Notes under the pieces: model-generated
What the model was told of the DNA's origin: nothing
The model's input: only the letters and a program-made list of their open reading frames with translations
Databases searched by the model: none
Assembly (NCBI RefSeq): GCF_000003815.2
Contig: NC_049983.1
Location: 11,666,283 to 11,730,282, forward strand
Reading direction: 5' to 3'
DNA: 64,000 nt
Source of the DNA: Branchiostoma floridae
Taxonomy: Eukaryota > Chordata > Leptocardii > Amphioxiformes > Branchiostomatidae
Translations under genes and position numbers: made by a program
Shown here: in pieces, positions 31,824 to 44,500 of the stretch
How the letters are laid out: the number at the start of each line of letters is the position of its first letter
How positions within the stretch are numbered: position 1 is the first letter of the stretch

Positions 31824-33736
31824 ATGACTCTTGCCTCAACATCAGCAGAAACCACCGTTACCATGGCAACATCCAGTAGTACTGACGACGCTGGCGAGGA
31901 GCGTCGTATCAACTCCTACCTGTTTGACGACCCCAGGAAGAAGTCCCGCAACTACCTAGATACTCACAAGAACATTGAGAAGAAACGCAGAGATCGTATC
32001 AACACTAGTCTTACAGCGCTGAAGTCCATAATTCCAGAGTGTAAGTCCTATGGCAAGAAAAAATTGGACAAGGCAGAAATCCTAGAAATGACATTGTCGT
32101 ATCTAGACAAAGTTCACAGTAGTGGCTTTACCTTAAGACTAGGAGGAACAGCAAACTCCAGGGAACTGGGCAAAGCAACTCATGCAATGGGTGCACCAGG
32201 AGAAAAAGAATTTCCACACTGTGGATGAGTTTGTCAATGCATTACTGACACATTTGCAGACTTGTGTCGTCAGCGGTAGTTTTGCTCCTGTGGATCTCAA
32301 GGGTATGCTGCAAGGTACGTCCGCGCCAGACACTCATGTGTCACAAACTGTCGTTACCTGTCAAGCTCAGCCAGCTGTCACCAGTAACACAGCTGCTGTA
32401 TCAAGCACGTCTAGCCAAACTCTCGTCACCGCCATGTCTTCAGTGTCCCAGTCTCCAGCCAACACAGTGACCAGTGCTACCTCAGGAAGCTATCAGAATG
32501 GACTGATGAGGGCACGCCCCCCTCCCCCACCCAACGTCACCCCTGCGATTTTTCTCCAGGCAACCAGTTTCCAGGCTCGTCTGCGGGCTCAAGCGGCTTC
32601 GCACATCTCTTCGGCACCAACCATGCAGCAACAGGTGTTTCCCTCGGCTGCCATTATTCTACAGCCTCAGCAACAACAACAACAACAACACCAGGCGATG
32701 CCCTCCCAACAGGTCATAAATGTGACACAACCCATTGACCTCACCCAGCAGTGCAACTCAAAACAAAGAGATGTCCTTGACCTCCGGATGACCTCCCAAG
32801 GTCGTGAGCAACTGGTGGCATCCAATCAGTGCATCCAAAGACTTCAGCAGCTCATTGACCAGCACAGCATGCAAGAACAGAGCCTGATGCAGGTGCAGCC
32901 TCAGAATGTGCAGATGCCAAATGCAGTGCCATATGTGGAGTCGACAGCAAGCCACCCTCCAGCATACACACAGAACATGGCAGGAAATTTACAAGGGAAT
33001 GACCTTTCGTTCATTAACAGTGCTTCACAGGCCTACATTCTTGCCGAGCTCCCAGCGGGAGTGCTGCTGCAGGATAGAATGCTGGGCTCAGTAGGAGAGA
33101 TGCTGTCTGATGGAACAGCCATGGATACTGTCCCAACTGTTCCCCCAAATGGTAAGAGACAGACTTTCATCTCCTGCTAAGAAGGTCATTCTTTCAGTAC
33201 TATTTTTTTGGTAAAGATAGTTGGAAAATATTATTGGATTAGAACAAGTCTTATTGTTTTTGTTGAGAAAATATAGAGTACAAAACAGCACAACCTCAGT
33301 CAAGATGTATGACTTGCTAATTCAAGGAACTAATTCATGTACAAAGGAAAAGCAGAGTTGTGACGTTATTCGATTTATGTTATTGTTTTGTTTTCCGTAA
33401 CAGACAGTGACACCAGCTACCACAACCCAGAACAGCTCCAAGTGCCAGGCATTGGGGAGTCACCAGTCACAGAGTTTGTGGACCCCAGTGCTCTCCATGT
33501 GTCCACTGTTGTAGATGACTCAGCTCTGATGGGTAACTTTATTTGTTAGTTTTCAGTGAAAAATATATCTTGATCACCCCTCCACAATGTCTTAAATGGT
33601 ATAGCCTTTGTTTAAGGTCAGTGTCCGTTCGGGCATAGACATTTGTTAAATCATACTGTCATGTGTTCCAGGGACCCCTGACCTTCCATCCTGGAGTAAC
33701 AGCCCAATCAGTGCCTTGGAACAGGCTCCGACGTGA
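31824..33736 (+). CDS. bHLH-Orange transcription factor (HES/HEY/DEC-related), one apparent frame shift
   Basis: Exons 31824-33151, 33404-33532 and 33672-33736 give about 506 residues if one extra base is discounted. The basic helix-loop-helix reads THKNIEKKRRDRINTSLTAL then KLDKAEILEMTLSYLDKVH. An Orange-like domain follows (SRELGKQLMQWVHQEKKNF, then FVNALLTHLQTC). Its two halves lie in different frames, and the change falls at the AAA at 32172-32174. Exon phases close only with one base fewer there, or with a 43-nt intron at 32119-32161 (GT-AG), which seems too short. A sequencing error is likeliest. Later parts are Gln/Ser/Thr/Pro-rich, with an eight-Gln run near 32668-32691. There is no WRPW or YRPW corepressor motif at the end (SALEQAPT). 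The basic region lacks the HES proline. Repressor action is family inference. Confidence 0.85.
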
Positions 33737-36496
33737 CCAAAGGTTGGACCTCTGGGTTCCAAAGTCTCCACCGTGCACTGCACAATCATCGCTACAGTGG
33801 ATAAAGTTTAGTGCAATTCTACCATATATGTTCAGTCTCTGATGCTGTACTGTACATAAGTTTCCTTTTAAAATGGAAGCAAAATTGCTTCCATAGACAC
33901 AGCAGAGATGGTTAAATTTGTTGACATACACAGAGATCATGTGCAACCTGTACTGAAAAGTATATGTAAGAGAAACCTCTCCAAAGTGCAAACATTTTTT
34001 GATATGATAGCATATACAAAAGTTAAAGCCACTTAAGTGTTTTTCCATCTTGAATTCTAACCACTCTGATAATTCAGTTATGACATACAAAAGTTAGCTG
34101 TTTTTTTTCTGGTCAGACAAACTTTCCTAGCACAGCTAGCAAACTTATGCGACACGTGACTCATACTGAGTCAATACAATGTAGTTGTGTTTTTTTTTCT
34201 TCATAAAATATGTAACCGTGGACATTAAAATCGAACCCTGGCAAAACTGTGCCAACTTGTAAGACGGATTCTAAGCCACTCAAAACAAAGATTCACCAAA
34301 GTCAAATGAATGAGGAATGCCTAATTTTGTGATGGATTGCAGATGATATATGGCCAAAGCCACATGCTTACAAAGATGCAAGGATGCCTCATATTTCAGA
34401 TTTAGTTCCATAGATGTATTGATGGGCAAAAGCTAGTTAATATACAATGTATGCAACACTTGACTGTGATGTTGCTTACAGACATTGTTAAAGGTCACAA
34501 CTAATTTATTACAAATATGCACTTGTTGCATTCATGATAAGGTATCATGTGACAGGTGCCCACCAATAGTAGTGCAGTTTAACCTGGTCTATGCAGACAG
34601 GTGGTCACAATAGACAAAATTCTTGATGCTTGTTTCATTGGGGAAAATTACTTCATGGCTTTCTCACATTCATTGTAAGTCATCATATGATTTTGAAGCC
34701 AAGAATTTTCATATAAGTTGTGACAGAAACAACCACAAAGACAACCTTTTCTGTTAACAGGACTCCCAAATTTTACAGAACGCATACTCGACTATCCCCA
34801 AACTGCCCTTAGTTTGTAATCATCTGACAATCATACAACATCATACAACATGAAGACATCACACTGGTCAGATAGTCCTTGTGTAGAAGTGGTCACTTTT
34901 ACAGGTTAGACCATACATTCAGTTCTAGAAATCCTCCTGTAACCGTCTGGGACCAGATTGGTACCACATGACAGCTCAGTGATTTCAGCATATCAAGTCA
35001 TACCAACCATAAATGTTATATGTTGGTATTTACAAGGAGCTTGGTATTTATGACTAAAAACAACTAAAAGGGTGCAGGGTTACAGCTGATTGTGTGTGTG
35101 GGAAAGATGTCTGCAGTTATAACTGCCTTATATGTGGTATCTACCTCAATTCTTTTGCATTCAAGCCTAATTCACTTTATTCCTGCAACGTTGAAGAGGT
35201 AATAATTGAATTATCTTCACAGCAGTTTTAGCCTCTGTTAGTTTAATGAGCTAAATGCCTTTATCAGTATTTGACTTCATCAAGAAATAATGAAAATAAT
35301 GGTGCAAAATAAAACTTATACCCAATTGGCAATTCTAGATGTTAAAACTTGGACAACATCATTTCTTTAATGATATCAACACCCCTTAGGTACATGTATG
35401 GTGCCTATATGATACAAAAAAATAGTGTATGCCAAAGTACTTTTTCTAGATGTCTAGAAAAGGTCAGTTGTTCAATTTTTTCCTGAGAAAAACATTTACT
35501 GCTATATGAAGTACATATATATAGCATTACAGCATAAAAGGTGACAAACAATATGCAGAGAACTATGATGTGACCCTCTTCCCTTATGCGAATAATAATG
35601 CAACAAAAAAGAGCCAAATCAACGAAAGAGCCAGAAAAGTGCAACCAAGAAATTAAATTGTAAATACAGAGTAACAATGTAGTGCCATTGCTAGGTTGAG
35701 AACTATCACGGATAATTGTAAAAAGATGTATTGACATTTCTATGAGACATAAGAGAGTTATGTTGCCATAATGCTAATTTATGCAGTACTTTTGATGCTG
35801 TCTATAATATGTCTGTCCTGCTGGTGCTTGTAATAAGAGGCAAAGCTGTCTAATTTATATAGAGAAGATTCTACAATGTCTGAATTATTTTAGTGCTAGT
35901 TAGTACTGATATTCTAAATTATTTATCCAAAGCATTCATTTGTATAGAAATTGTCAGAAAACAACTTTCTCTTTTCATAATTGCATTCATTTTCCATGAT
36001 GTTAAACATTTATCCATGCCACTATGTTCCAGGTATTACAATGTAAATGAGTCCAGGCTTTTTTAAAACTCTTGTATCAATGTTTAAGATTGCAGTTTTA
36101 GATATCCAATATTTTGTGTAAGATTCCCTATACAGTTGTACTTTATAATTTATATACCACATGGCTTTATCCTAACCTTCGGTGCAATTTTACGTAATAT
36201 CAATAGTCTGGTGCTCAGTAAGATCAACTTTGTGATAAGAAACAGACTGAAATATGATTTGTCTCTTAGAAATATTTGTGTTATCTGATTAACCACCATA
36301 TCAAACTTATATGTGCTTTTCACAGATACTTTGTCAATACTTTGAGATAGCATAGCTTATTGCAGTTGCCTTGTTTATGCCAGCTGTATCACATGTAACT
36401 GTAACTGTTGCCATTGCTCCTATGCACAGTCGCACAGTCATTATGCTAAATGTTTGGCAAGAATATATAGAAAGGTACTGATGGGCTTTCTTGCCA
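33737..36496 (+). other. Probable 3' untranslated region of the bHLH gene and downstream DNA
   Basis: No coding exon was recognised. A polyadenylation signal AATAAA lies at 35308-35313, which would give a 3' UTR of about 1.6 kb. A short direct repeat CATCATACAACATCATACAA lies near 34830-34850. The rest is AT-rich and unremarkable. Confidence 0.45.
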
Positions 36497-36631
36497 ACTC
36501 TCCAAGCAGACCTTTGGCTCCCTCTGTTTTTTTTACGTTTTAGACGTTTTTATTGGTACAAGAAAAAAAGCCTGATAAATACGCCTGAAAACATTAAAAA
36601 ACAGCCAGAACCGGAAGTCTGCTTGGAGAGT
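36497..36631. mobile_element. 135-bp MITE with 15-bp terminal inverted repeats
   Basis: The element starts ACTCTCCAAGCAGAC (36497-36511) and ends with its exact reverse complement (36617-36631). TTCTTGCCA lies directly before it (36488-36496) and again two bases after it (36634-36642), a 9-bp target duplication. The ends resemble those of the element at 20889-21026 (TAGTCTCTACCAGAC), so the two may belong to related families. It contains no coding sequence. Confidence 0.85.
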
Positions 36632-38539
36632 ACTTCTTGCCAAAGTCCACCCAATTGCTGCTGCTGTAAGAAATCTAACTTGCCAAATATGTGTAAATAT
36701 TACTAGAATGGGTAAGATTCGCTGCCATGTTATAAAGTGTGTCTCTGTCCTTTGACCTCTATTTGTTTGCAAAGGACAAGTTAATTGCAACCATTTTTCT
36801 TTCTTTGAACTAAAATATAGGGCTGATATGATCTGACTTTTGCAGGCAGCTATAGGTCAAAGGTTAGGCTATGACAAGCCAGAGAACAATTTGAAAGTAG
36901 CTTGCTTAGAATAAGCAGGAGAACTAACTCAGGATGAGGCATAATGCCAGACAAATGGATCAAGCTAGTTTTTCATGTGTCAGTAATGCTACAGTTGCCA
37001 ATGGATGACTATTACTTGTCATTTGCCTGTAACAGTGGCCAGAGTGTGTAGAAATGTAACAATCATAGTCTATGACGAATGCTAAATATGAATAGGGCGC
37101 AACTAGATTTAAATTCCCTTCTTATTTATAGGAATCGGTACCATTATTCTGATGATGTCAAAGATTCTACAGCATAAGAAATATATGTAAGATAATATTT
37201 GTTTATATAATCTTTTACAATATTTATGGCATATAGTAATATAAGTCATTCGACTGATGTTGACATCAGTTTTGATTTGCAAAACAGTAGCAGAGCTTCA
37301 TTTTACAAGTACGTAAAATGCCTCTATCATCATTAAGAACTGTCATTTTCAGAATATGAAAAAATTTCATGTATGGCAAATCATTAAGTACAATTTTTGT
37401 ATGATATTTCTTCATGTGTTGCTAGATTATATCTTTACCATTTTTCCTACCAATGCAAGTTCTAGCCCCGAGTTAACTTTTGTTATGTATGATATATACT
37501 CTATACAACTACATTATGTTCGTGATAGTATCAGAGAAGTAATGTATAGAGATAGTAATATTGTGCTATGGAATATGAAACCTTCAATCTAGATAGAATT
37601 TTCTTGACTGAAAAAACAACATGACAAGCCAAAACTAGATCTGTTGTATATTTTACTTTCAATGAGTTACTTTTTCAATTTCTGTGGGGCACTTTTGTTG
37701 TGTGGGTGGGAAAGCACGAGTGAAACCAAGGAGCTTTTATCAGGATAAATTAAAGCTCCTTGGTGAAACCAACTTCCTTGGTCAGACCAGTTGTATTTCG
37801 AGTTACCCCTCCCCCGCTCACACACATGCACAATGACGAAAATATGCCAATAAAAGTGGATCTGTGCCAGCTTCTCCGTTCTGTGTTTTTCCGTTATTAC
37901 GGTGGTAGCATTAGTTTAACAGTGATATCATATATAGATTATGATCGTTTGACAATTAACAGCAGGCCATATTTTCCAGCACACGATACCCGCTGCATTC
38001 AGCAGTCAGTTGCCAAGATAGTTCCAAGTTTTGCAAAGGAAACAATACTTCTGTCAACTTCAATCATTAGCCTGAATTAATCGCGCTTCTTAGGCCCGTC
38101 CTACATTGCCGCGCCCATCCGCAGGGAGGAGTCTACAAGCTCCGGATAGCGGAGTTTGCGTTACACAGACTATTCAATCATCTAGTAGACGTTTTTCAAC
38201 AATGTTCTTGTGAAAAAATGACAGGTATAGATTCTGTGCCTTGAGAATGTCCGGTGTATCAGTTAAGATTTCTATCTGACGACGCTGCGCCTTATGCGAC
38301 TTCCTGAGTGTGCTCCTCTTGCCTTCTCGGAACTTGAGTCCATATCATATAATTGCCTTTTACGTCACTTCCTGTTATTGTGTCGGTCCCTCCATTGTGC
38401 CAAGATGCCAGGACCTCCTGTCTATCAGAGTAGAGCGCAGGCGCACTCAGCGGAGTCAGAAAGCTTACATCAGCAGTACAGAAGCAAAGTCATCACTTGA
38501 CTTCCTCCGCAGTCAGGACTCGCACACCAAGTCTTCGGC
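36632..38539. other. Intergenic region upstream of the factor C-like protease
   Basis: No coding exon was recognised. A perfect 14-bp inverted repeat lies at 37725-37738 (ACCAAGGAGCTTTA) and 37751-37764, with further pairing in its loop. The last few hundred bases should contain the protease promoter and 5' UTR. Short open stretches at 38294-38600 read past the splice donor at 38556 and do not join in frame to the next exon. Confidence 0.5.
37725..37764. repeat. Perfect 14-bp inverted repeat (hairpin)
   Basis: ACCAAGGAGCTTTA at 37725 is repeated in reverse complement at 37751-37764 around a 12-base centre that itself can pair (TATC with GATA). It could be a foldback remnant or a structured RNA/DNA element. 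It lies about 780 bp upstream of the protease start codon. Confidence 0.8.
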
Positions 38540-41500
38540 ATGGCTCATCCACCAGGTGAGTTTATCACGTTTCCTACCCACCACTGCCTTGCTGTTCTAA
38601 TCTGTGTTTGTGTATGGTGTGTTTACTTCTTGATAACTTATCACGCCCGTCCGCTGCGGGTATCTTGACCGTTGGTCGCACCAAGGAGGTATAGAAACCG
38701 CTTGGCCGTGCATACCGTAGTACGGGGCAAGCGATTTCTCAGAATATAAGTGCGAGAACACCGGGCTGGTAACCATCCATAAGTTTCTTATCATTAGGAT
38801 TTATTTAATGTCGAATATGATCATTCTATCAAATGGAAATTATTCAGAAAGTACTTCGGCTTCGACGGCTATGTAGTCCAGTACAACGCAGAGGACATGC
38901 ATGCCATTTCCTTAACATAGAGAGTTGACCGAATTTTGCGTAGTTCAGTTCCTTGATGTTAGTATGTGTTCTTTTGAATCAAGGAGGTTAAAATCATTGT
39001 TTGAATTCACCGTTAAGTGCTGTCGGGACCCCCCAAGGGGCCCAAGCAGACCCGATATGAATTGTATTCCGTTTGCTATCACATAATTCAGAAGATATTC
39101 TGTTTACACAGTAGAAGCATAGCTCCTTCGTAAAAGCCACAACACAGCAGCCTCAACACAAGCATGAGGTCTATTCTTGTTTTCAGCAGGGTGCCCATGT
39201 CATTGTCAAAGGACCCTCTTACTTTGGAGTTTACAAGTTATACAATTGTGTGAAATCCGACAGACAGGGCGCATTGTTACCTATTCACAGTTTCTTTGAA
39301 TGATCTTGAATCCGGCTGGAGAAGTGCTGAATACTTCCTTGTTTGCGAAATTTCCCCCCGTCACGTCTTCAGCCGAGGTTTGTGGTAGCCAGCATGACCT
39401 TTCGCGGGGAAGTTCAACGAACTCAAGAGTTTGTACCGCCAGTACAGGATATCAGATACGGATGAATGAATGTATTGCACTTAGCATGGCGTTGCAATAA
39501 GTCTGTCCACTGTCGGATAAAGGATATCAGGGAAGTTTGAACTTCCTTGATGATATCAAGGTGATGTTGAGCTTACTAAGAAACCACTCTGCAAAACAAG
39601 GAAGTTTCAGATTGGCACGGCTTCAATGTCGCGTCTTAGATGACATGTACAATCTGGTTCCAATAAGAGAAGTAGATATTTACACGTCTGAAGGAACTGC
39701 TCGCATGTTAGATGTTGACCAGAGTCAGCCGGCCCATTCACAAATGCCATTTTCACTTGTTGTCAAACGCTTCGTCCCTCAAACCTCTTCCCGAGTTGGG
39801 GTGAAAATGAGTCTAGATATTAAAAAAGGGCGACATGAGAGGACGTAATGTTATAAAATTTAAAGATTACACTATTCTTTATTCTTTCTTTATATTTACT
39901 TTTCAAACTTTAGCTCAGATTTGCTTCATTGCCCGGTAAACACCGGACTTTCAGGGCTTAGCGAAACATACATACAGTCTATTGTACTAGTCAAGGGACT
40001 TTCTGAATGTCTGTATTTTCTCTGTCATATCCCCAGCTCTAACCGTTGTAACGGCGATCCTGCTGTTGAGCGGCGTTACGGCGTTTGACATAGATGTAGG
40101 GGGCATCTGTGAAGATGAGGCGGAGCCCTGTGCCTGCGGATCTACTGGTCTCAACTTCGTCATCACGTATAAGACGTGAGTCTCTTTAACATGCTTTATT
40201 AATATTCCTCCAACGGTTTTATTGAAAGCAAAGTAGCACTGGATTAGTAAAAATTACAGTTATGTTCCACTCAATACAATGTTCTTGATTTCAAATTAGC
40301 TTTTTATTTGCTCCTACATACAATTGCCATCGGGCTTTACCTTAAGAACACACGTTTAGAACTGTCTAAAAACCATCAATGCCCTCTTAATAATAATACT
40401 CTAAGTCGTAAGCCATACCAAAAACACCAGAATGAGGATGTTGTAGCCCATCATGTGACTTGAAGGGACGGAGCTCACCTATCAAAAGCCTGTGTATAAT
40501 TCTTAAGCTTTGAACATTTCAACAAGACTTGTCTGTATCTGTATCTATATGGCGTAACACACAGGCACTTTGGCGTAACGCACAAGCTTAACGTCGTTGT
40601 CAATGTCCCTCCGCAGATGCGCAGCGTTCTACCGCTGGAAGCCCTACTGTCGCATCTGTGGTGACGTGGACCACAATGACGTGTGTCAGCAGTACCGTTA
40701 CTGCGCAGAGTGCCGTGACCTCAAGTACACGGAGTCTGACGGCTGCGCCAGATGTCCACCCAACAAGTACGGGAAGTTCTGCACATTAGGTCAGTATATC
40801 ATTTTGTACATGTACAATTTAGTACTATGTATACAGTTGCATTTTAATTCTGTCTCAATATTATTCATCGGTATATTGTACATACTCGGTATACCTAGTT
40901 TTGTGATAAGAAGGTATGCTATTTAAATGATGTTATTCAAAAGTTCTCTAACACATGCTTATTATATCCACTATTCATTGTTTCCTTGTTCCTATTAGGC
41001 CATGTTGATTTCAATACATTGATCCATGCGAGCATCAACTTTTGTCCTTTTCGAATAAGAAAGTTTCGATCATAATGTAAATCGTATAAAACAATATATC
41101 TGCAAACTTATGCCCTAAGTTGCAAAAAGAATATCAAAAGCCGGATACTGATGTTTATCAAAAGCCGGATACTGATGTTGTAGGGAGTCAATCCCAAAGA
41201 TAAAGATGACAAAGTGAAAGAACAAGAATGAAAATAGATTGTTTGGCATACCATACCCGACTTGCTTTGTCATTTGCTAAACCTTCCTGATTACTTAGAT
41301 TTCATATTACAGGCAACTTTTTATTCTTATTCACACGCTCGCATCAGTTGTAAGGTTTCTAGATTATGTCATCCATGTAATCTTACACTTTTTGTTCCCT
41401 TTACCCTTCAGATTGTAATTGTCGGAACGGAGGTGTCTGTAAGTCGGACGGGCGCTGCGAATGTTCGGCGGCATTTCATGGTCGATACTGCCAGCATGAA

Positions 41501-44500
41501 GTCGGTCAGTTCTGTCTTTGAACATGTTACAACATTATAAACATGTTTCTGGACTTTTTATTTGATTCAACCCTACAACCTGAAAACGTAACGACACAGA
41601 AAATGTTTGTGTGTGCGCACCGTTCATGTTACTGATATACATAACGCTACAAATTTGATCTGTTCACTTTTGTATCTCGTCGTCCCCCAGAGCCAGAAGT
41701 GACTTGTCCCGACCGAGGAACCCCGCCTAATGGTCAGTTAAGGTCAAGGCCTTTGGCTAGCTACACGGAGGGGTCGACGGTCCGTTTTGAGTGCAACGAT
41801 GGTTACAGTCTACGTGGTTCCAGCACGTCTAGGTGTGAGTCGTCCGGTAGTTGGAGCAGCCCCGTTCCTTCATGTGGTAAGACCCAAAGACTTTGAGTTA
41901 TCCTAATCAACAAGTTTTGAAGAAAAGGGAACTCGTTTTTCAATGAATGAATCCACAATACCCATACCAACTTTGGCATGCATTAAAAAAAGTTTTATTC
42001 ACTTTTTCCTTGCCTTTTACATACAAAGACAACATCTAGGTAGTTGCTGGCAAAGGTTTGACCGTGGGTTTTTGTCGAGTTTGCGGACGTTTATTTTCAC
42101 CTTTTCTTCTCAGTTAAAGTTTGCCAGGACCCTGGGACACCTACCAACGGTAGAATTGTCCCTACCGGAAACCGACAACAACAGCAATACCGACGGCCTG
42201 AATCGCACCACAACATCGGCAGCCAGGTCACATTTCGGTGCAATGACGGGTATCGTCTGGTAGGGGCCGCCCAGATCATCTGTACGTACGATGGGCAGTG
42301 GAACGACGTCATCCCATCTTGTGGTAAGTCTAACTTCACATCCACAAACAGGGACCCGGTCAGGCTGTTTGTGGAAACGAAAAATAGAAATGTATACGTA
42401 AAAATATACACAAGTAATGCCGACGACTATTCTCTATATGTCTTGTGTAGTTATGTGTCTTTTATAGCTGCCCGGCCAGGCCCCGGTTTGGAAATACATG
42501 TATATTCAACGATTCCATTACAACACGTCACAGACATTTTTGCACACGTGATAGTATTTCAACTAAAACGTTTACATGAAAGCAACAAACGGTTTATTTT
42601 ATGCCTCTTATAGTCAACCTACATGGTACATGTACGTTGTATACCCCACACGGTATGATCGTCTTCGTGATTTTGTTACAGTCATAACAAATTAAATCAT
42701 ATTTTTCTCCGCCTTTAAGTCTCATTTTCCAACGCTTATCTAGTGCGTGTTTGCTCCTTGCCGGCTCTGCCACCAAGTGCTGTCATACAAACACCTAGAG
42801 GACGAGACCAGGTAGACGAGGGTGAAGACGTGACGTACGCATGCAACCCTGGGCACGAGTTGACATCCGGGTCTCTTACAAGAAGATGCCAAAGCGATGG
42901 AGAATGGAGCTTACAGGCCCCAGTTTGCAGTACGTCACTGTTATTTCTTTATCATATACAGTTGAATCACAACGGATTACCGCACACTTCTGTTAATTCC
43001 ACGGAATCCCAAAATCCCATGGTGGTGCGATGCAGCTGGATAACCTCGCTTTGTTGGACCACCCGAATAATTGCACGAAACTTGAACTGCGGTATGCAAT
43101 TGAACGGCTTCTACTAGCTGTAATTACGTAACTACGTTATCTGAGAAACAAGTATCAATCAATGACGGTATGAAGAATATGCCTTGAATAATGATGAGTT
43201 TACGGCAAGGATAATTGCACGTAACAGGATGTCATAGTGAGTACAGGCTGCCTCTAACTTTCAACATGTTGGGTTTGAATAAATCACATGAACAAAACCT
43301 CATGTGAAAGGCCTTCAGTACCAAGGACACCGCACATCAATGTCTCCTGAATAACTTCCTTTCTCCCTCATGCTGTACAGAGATCTCCTGTGGTCGGCCT
43401 GAAGATGCCTCGAATGCCGACATGGTCGTGGCCGGGACAATTGAGGGAGACTCTGTGAGGTACAGCTGTCATCCAGGGTACGAGAGGACGACGGGTAACC
43501 TGGAGCGGTGGTGCGTGTCGGACGGGCGGTGGAGCGGCGAGCCCCCGCGGTGTAGTAAGTCAACTTTCTTTATCGTTAGCTTTTATGATTGGAAATCCTG
43601 TATGTGGTGTGTGTGGCACAAAACACAATTTATTTGATATTTTATTAATATTAACATGAGTATGCACTCCGTGAATAGTTTCATCAGGTTGGTACGTCAT
43701 TTACTCTAATATGAATGTAAATTAGTAACTGTATGTAGTCAGTGTCTGTAAATATTTCATGTTGTTTGTACGTCTTGGTTTAACAGTCCATGAAGATTAG
43801 CTTCCTAAATTTTGATGTAGGTAGCTAATGGGCTGAAAAAAAGTTTCCAGAGTTTCCACTTTACGTTTGAAACCGCACCTGAACTGTGAGCAGCGACACC
43901 TGTGCTGCGGTACAATGTGAACCAATCAGAATTGCCCTGAACAAGGATGCAGACGGTCACCGAAACCTTGGTTGTGAATAAAACAATGATTTTGTAAAAC
44001 GGTTATCTTTATTCATTGAGTATGCACTATTTTTTGTATCTCCCCAACCAGTGAAACAGTGTGATGACCCCGGCATGCCGGCACATGGCTCACGACTCTG
44101 GGAAGGAGAGCCACAGCGGGAGGGCTCTGCTGTCGTCTATCGATGCAACCCTGGGTACGAGCTTGTTGGGGACGAGAGGAGGGAATGCCAGTCCTCTGGG
44201 GACTGGACGGGAGAACTGCCCCAGTGTGGTCAGTGTTCTCACCCAGTTAATCTCATCAGCTATGTGGTAACCACTTCCTCAATCAATTGGGAGGACCAGA
44301 GTTTGTCTATCACAATTGTACATCTCCGTCGATGGCGAATGAAATTTTACCTCCGTAATGTGTGTTTTTCCATCAAAACTGAAATAAATCTGTCTGTTAT
44401 TTTCCTTTCTTTTGATTCGTAATACAAACCTTTCTCTTGGTAAAAAAATGTTTTAGATAAAAGTAACACGTAAGAAAATGTCTCAATATAACATCAAACA

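Noticed and set aside
38294-38600. Longer N-terminus for the protease from upstream open frames
   Set aside because: In those frames the join to exon 2 meets a stop at once. Only the frame beginning MAHPP gives a signal peptide and continues.
39537-39848. A 103-codon plus-strand frame between protease exons 1 and 2
   Set aside because: No family resemblance, no good splice borders in phase with exons 1 or 2, and exon 1 joins exon 2 cleanly without it.
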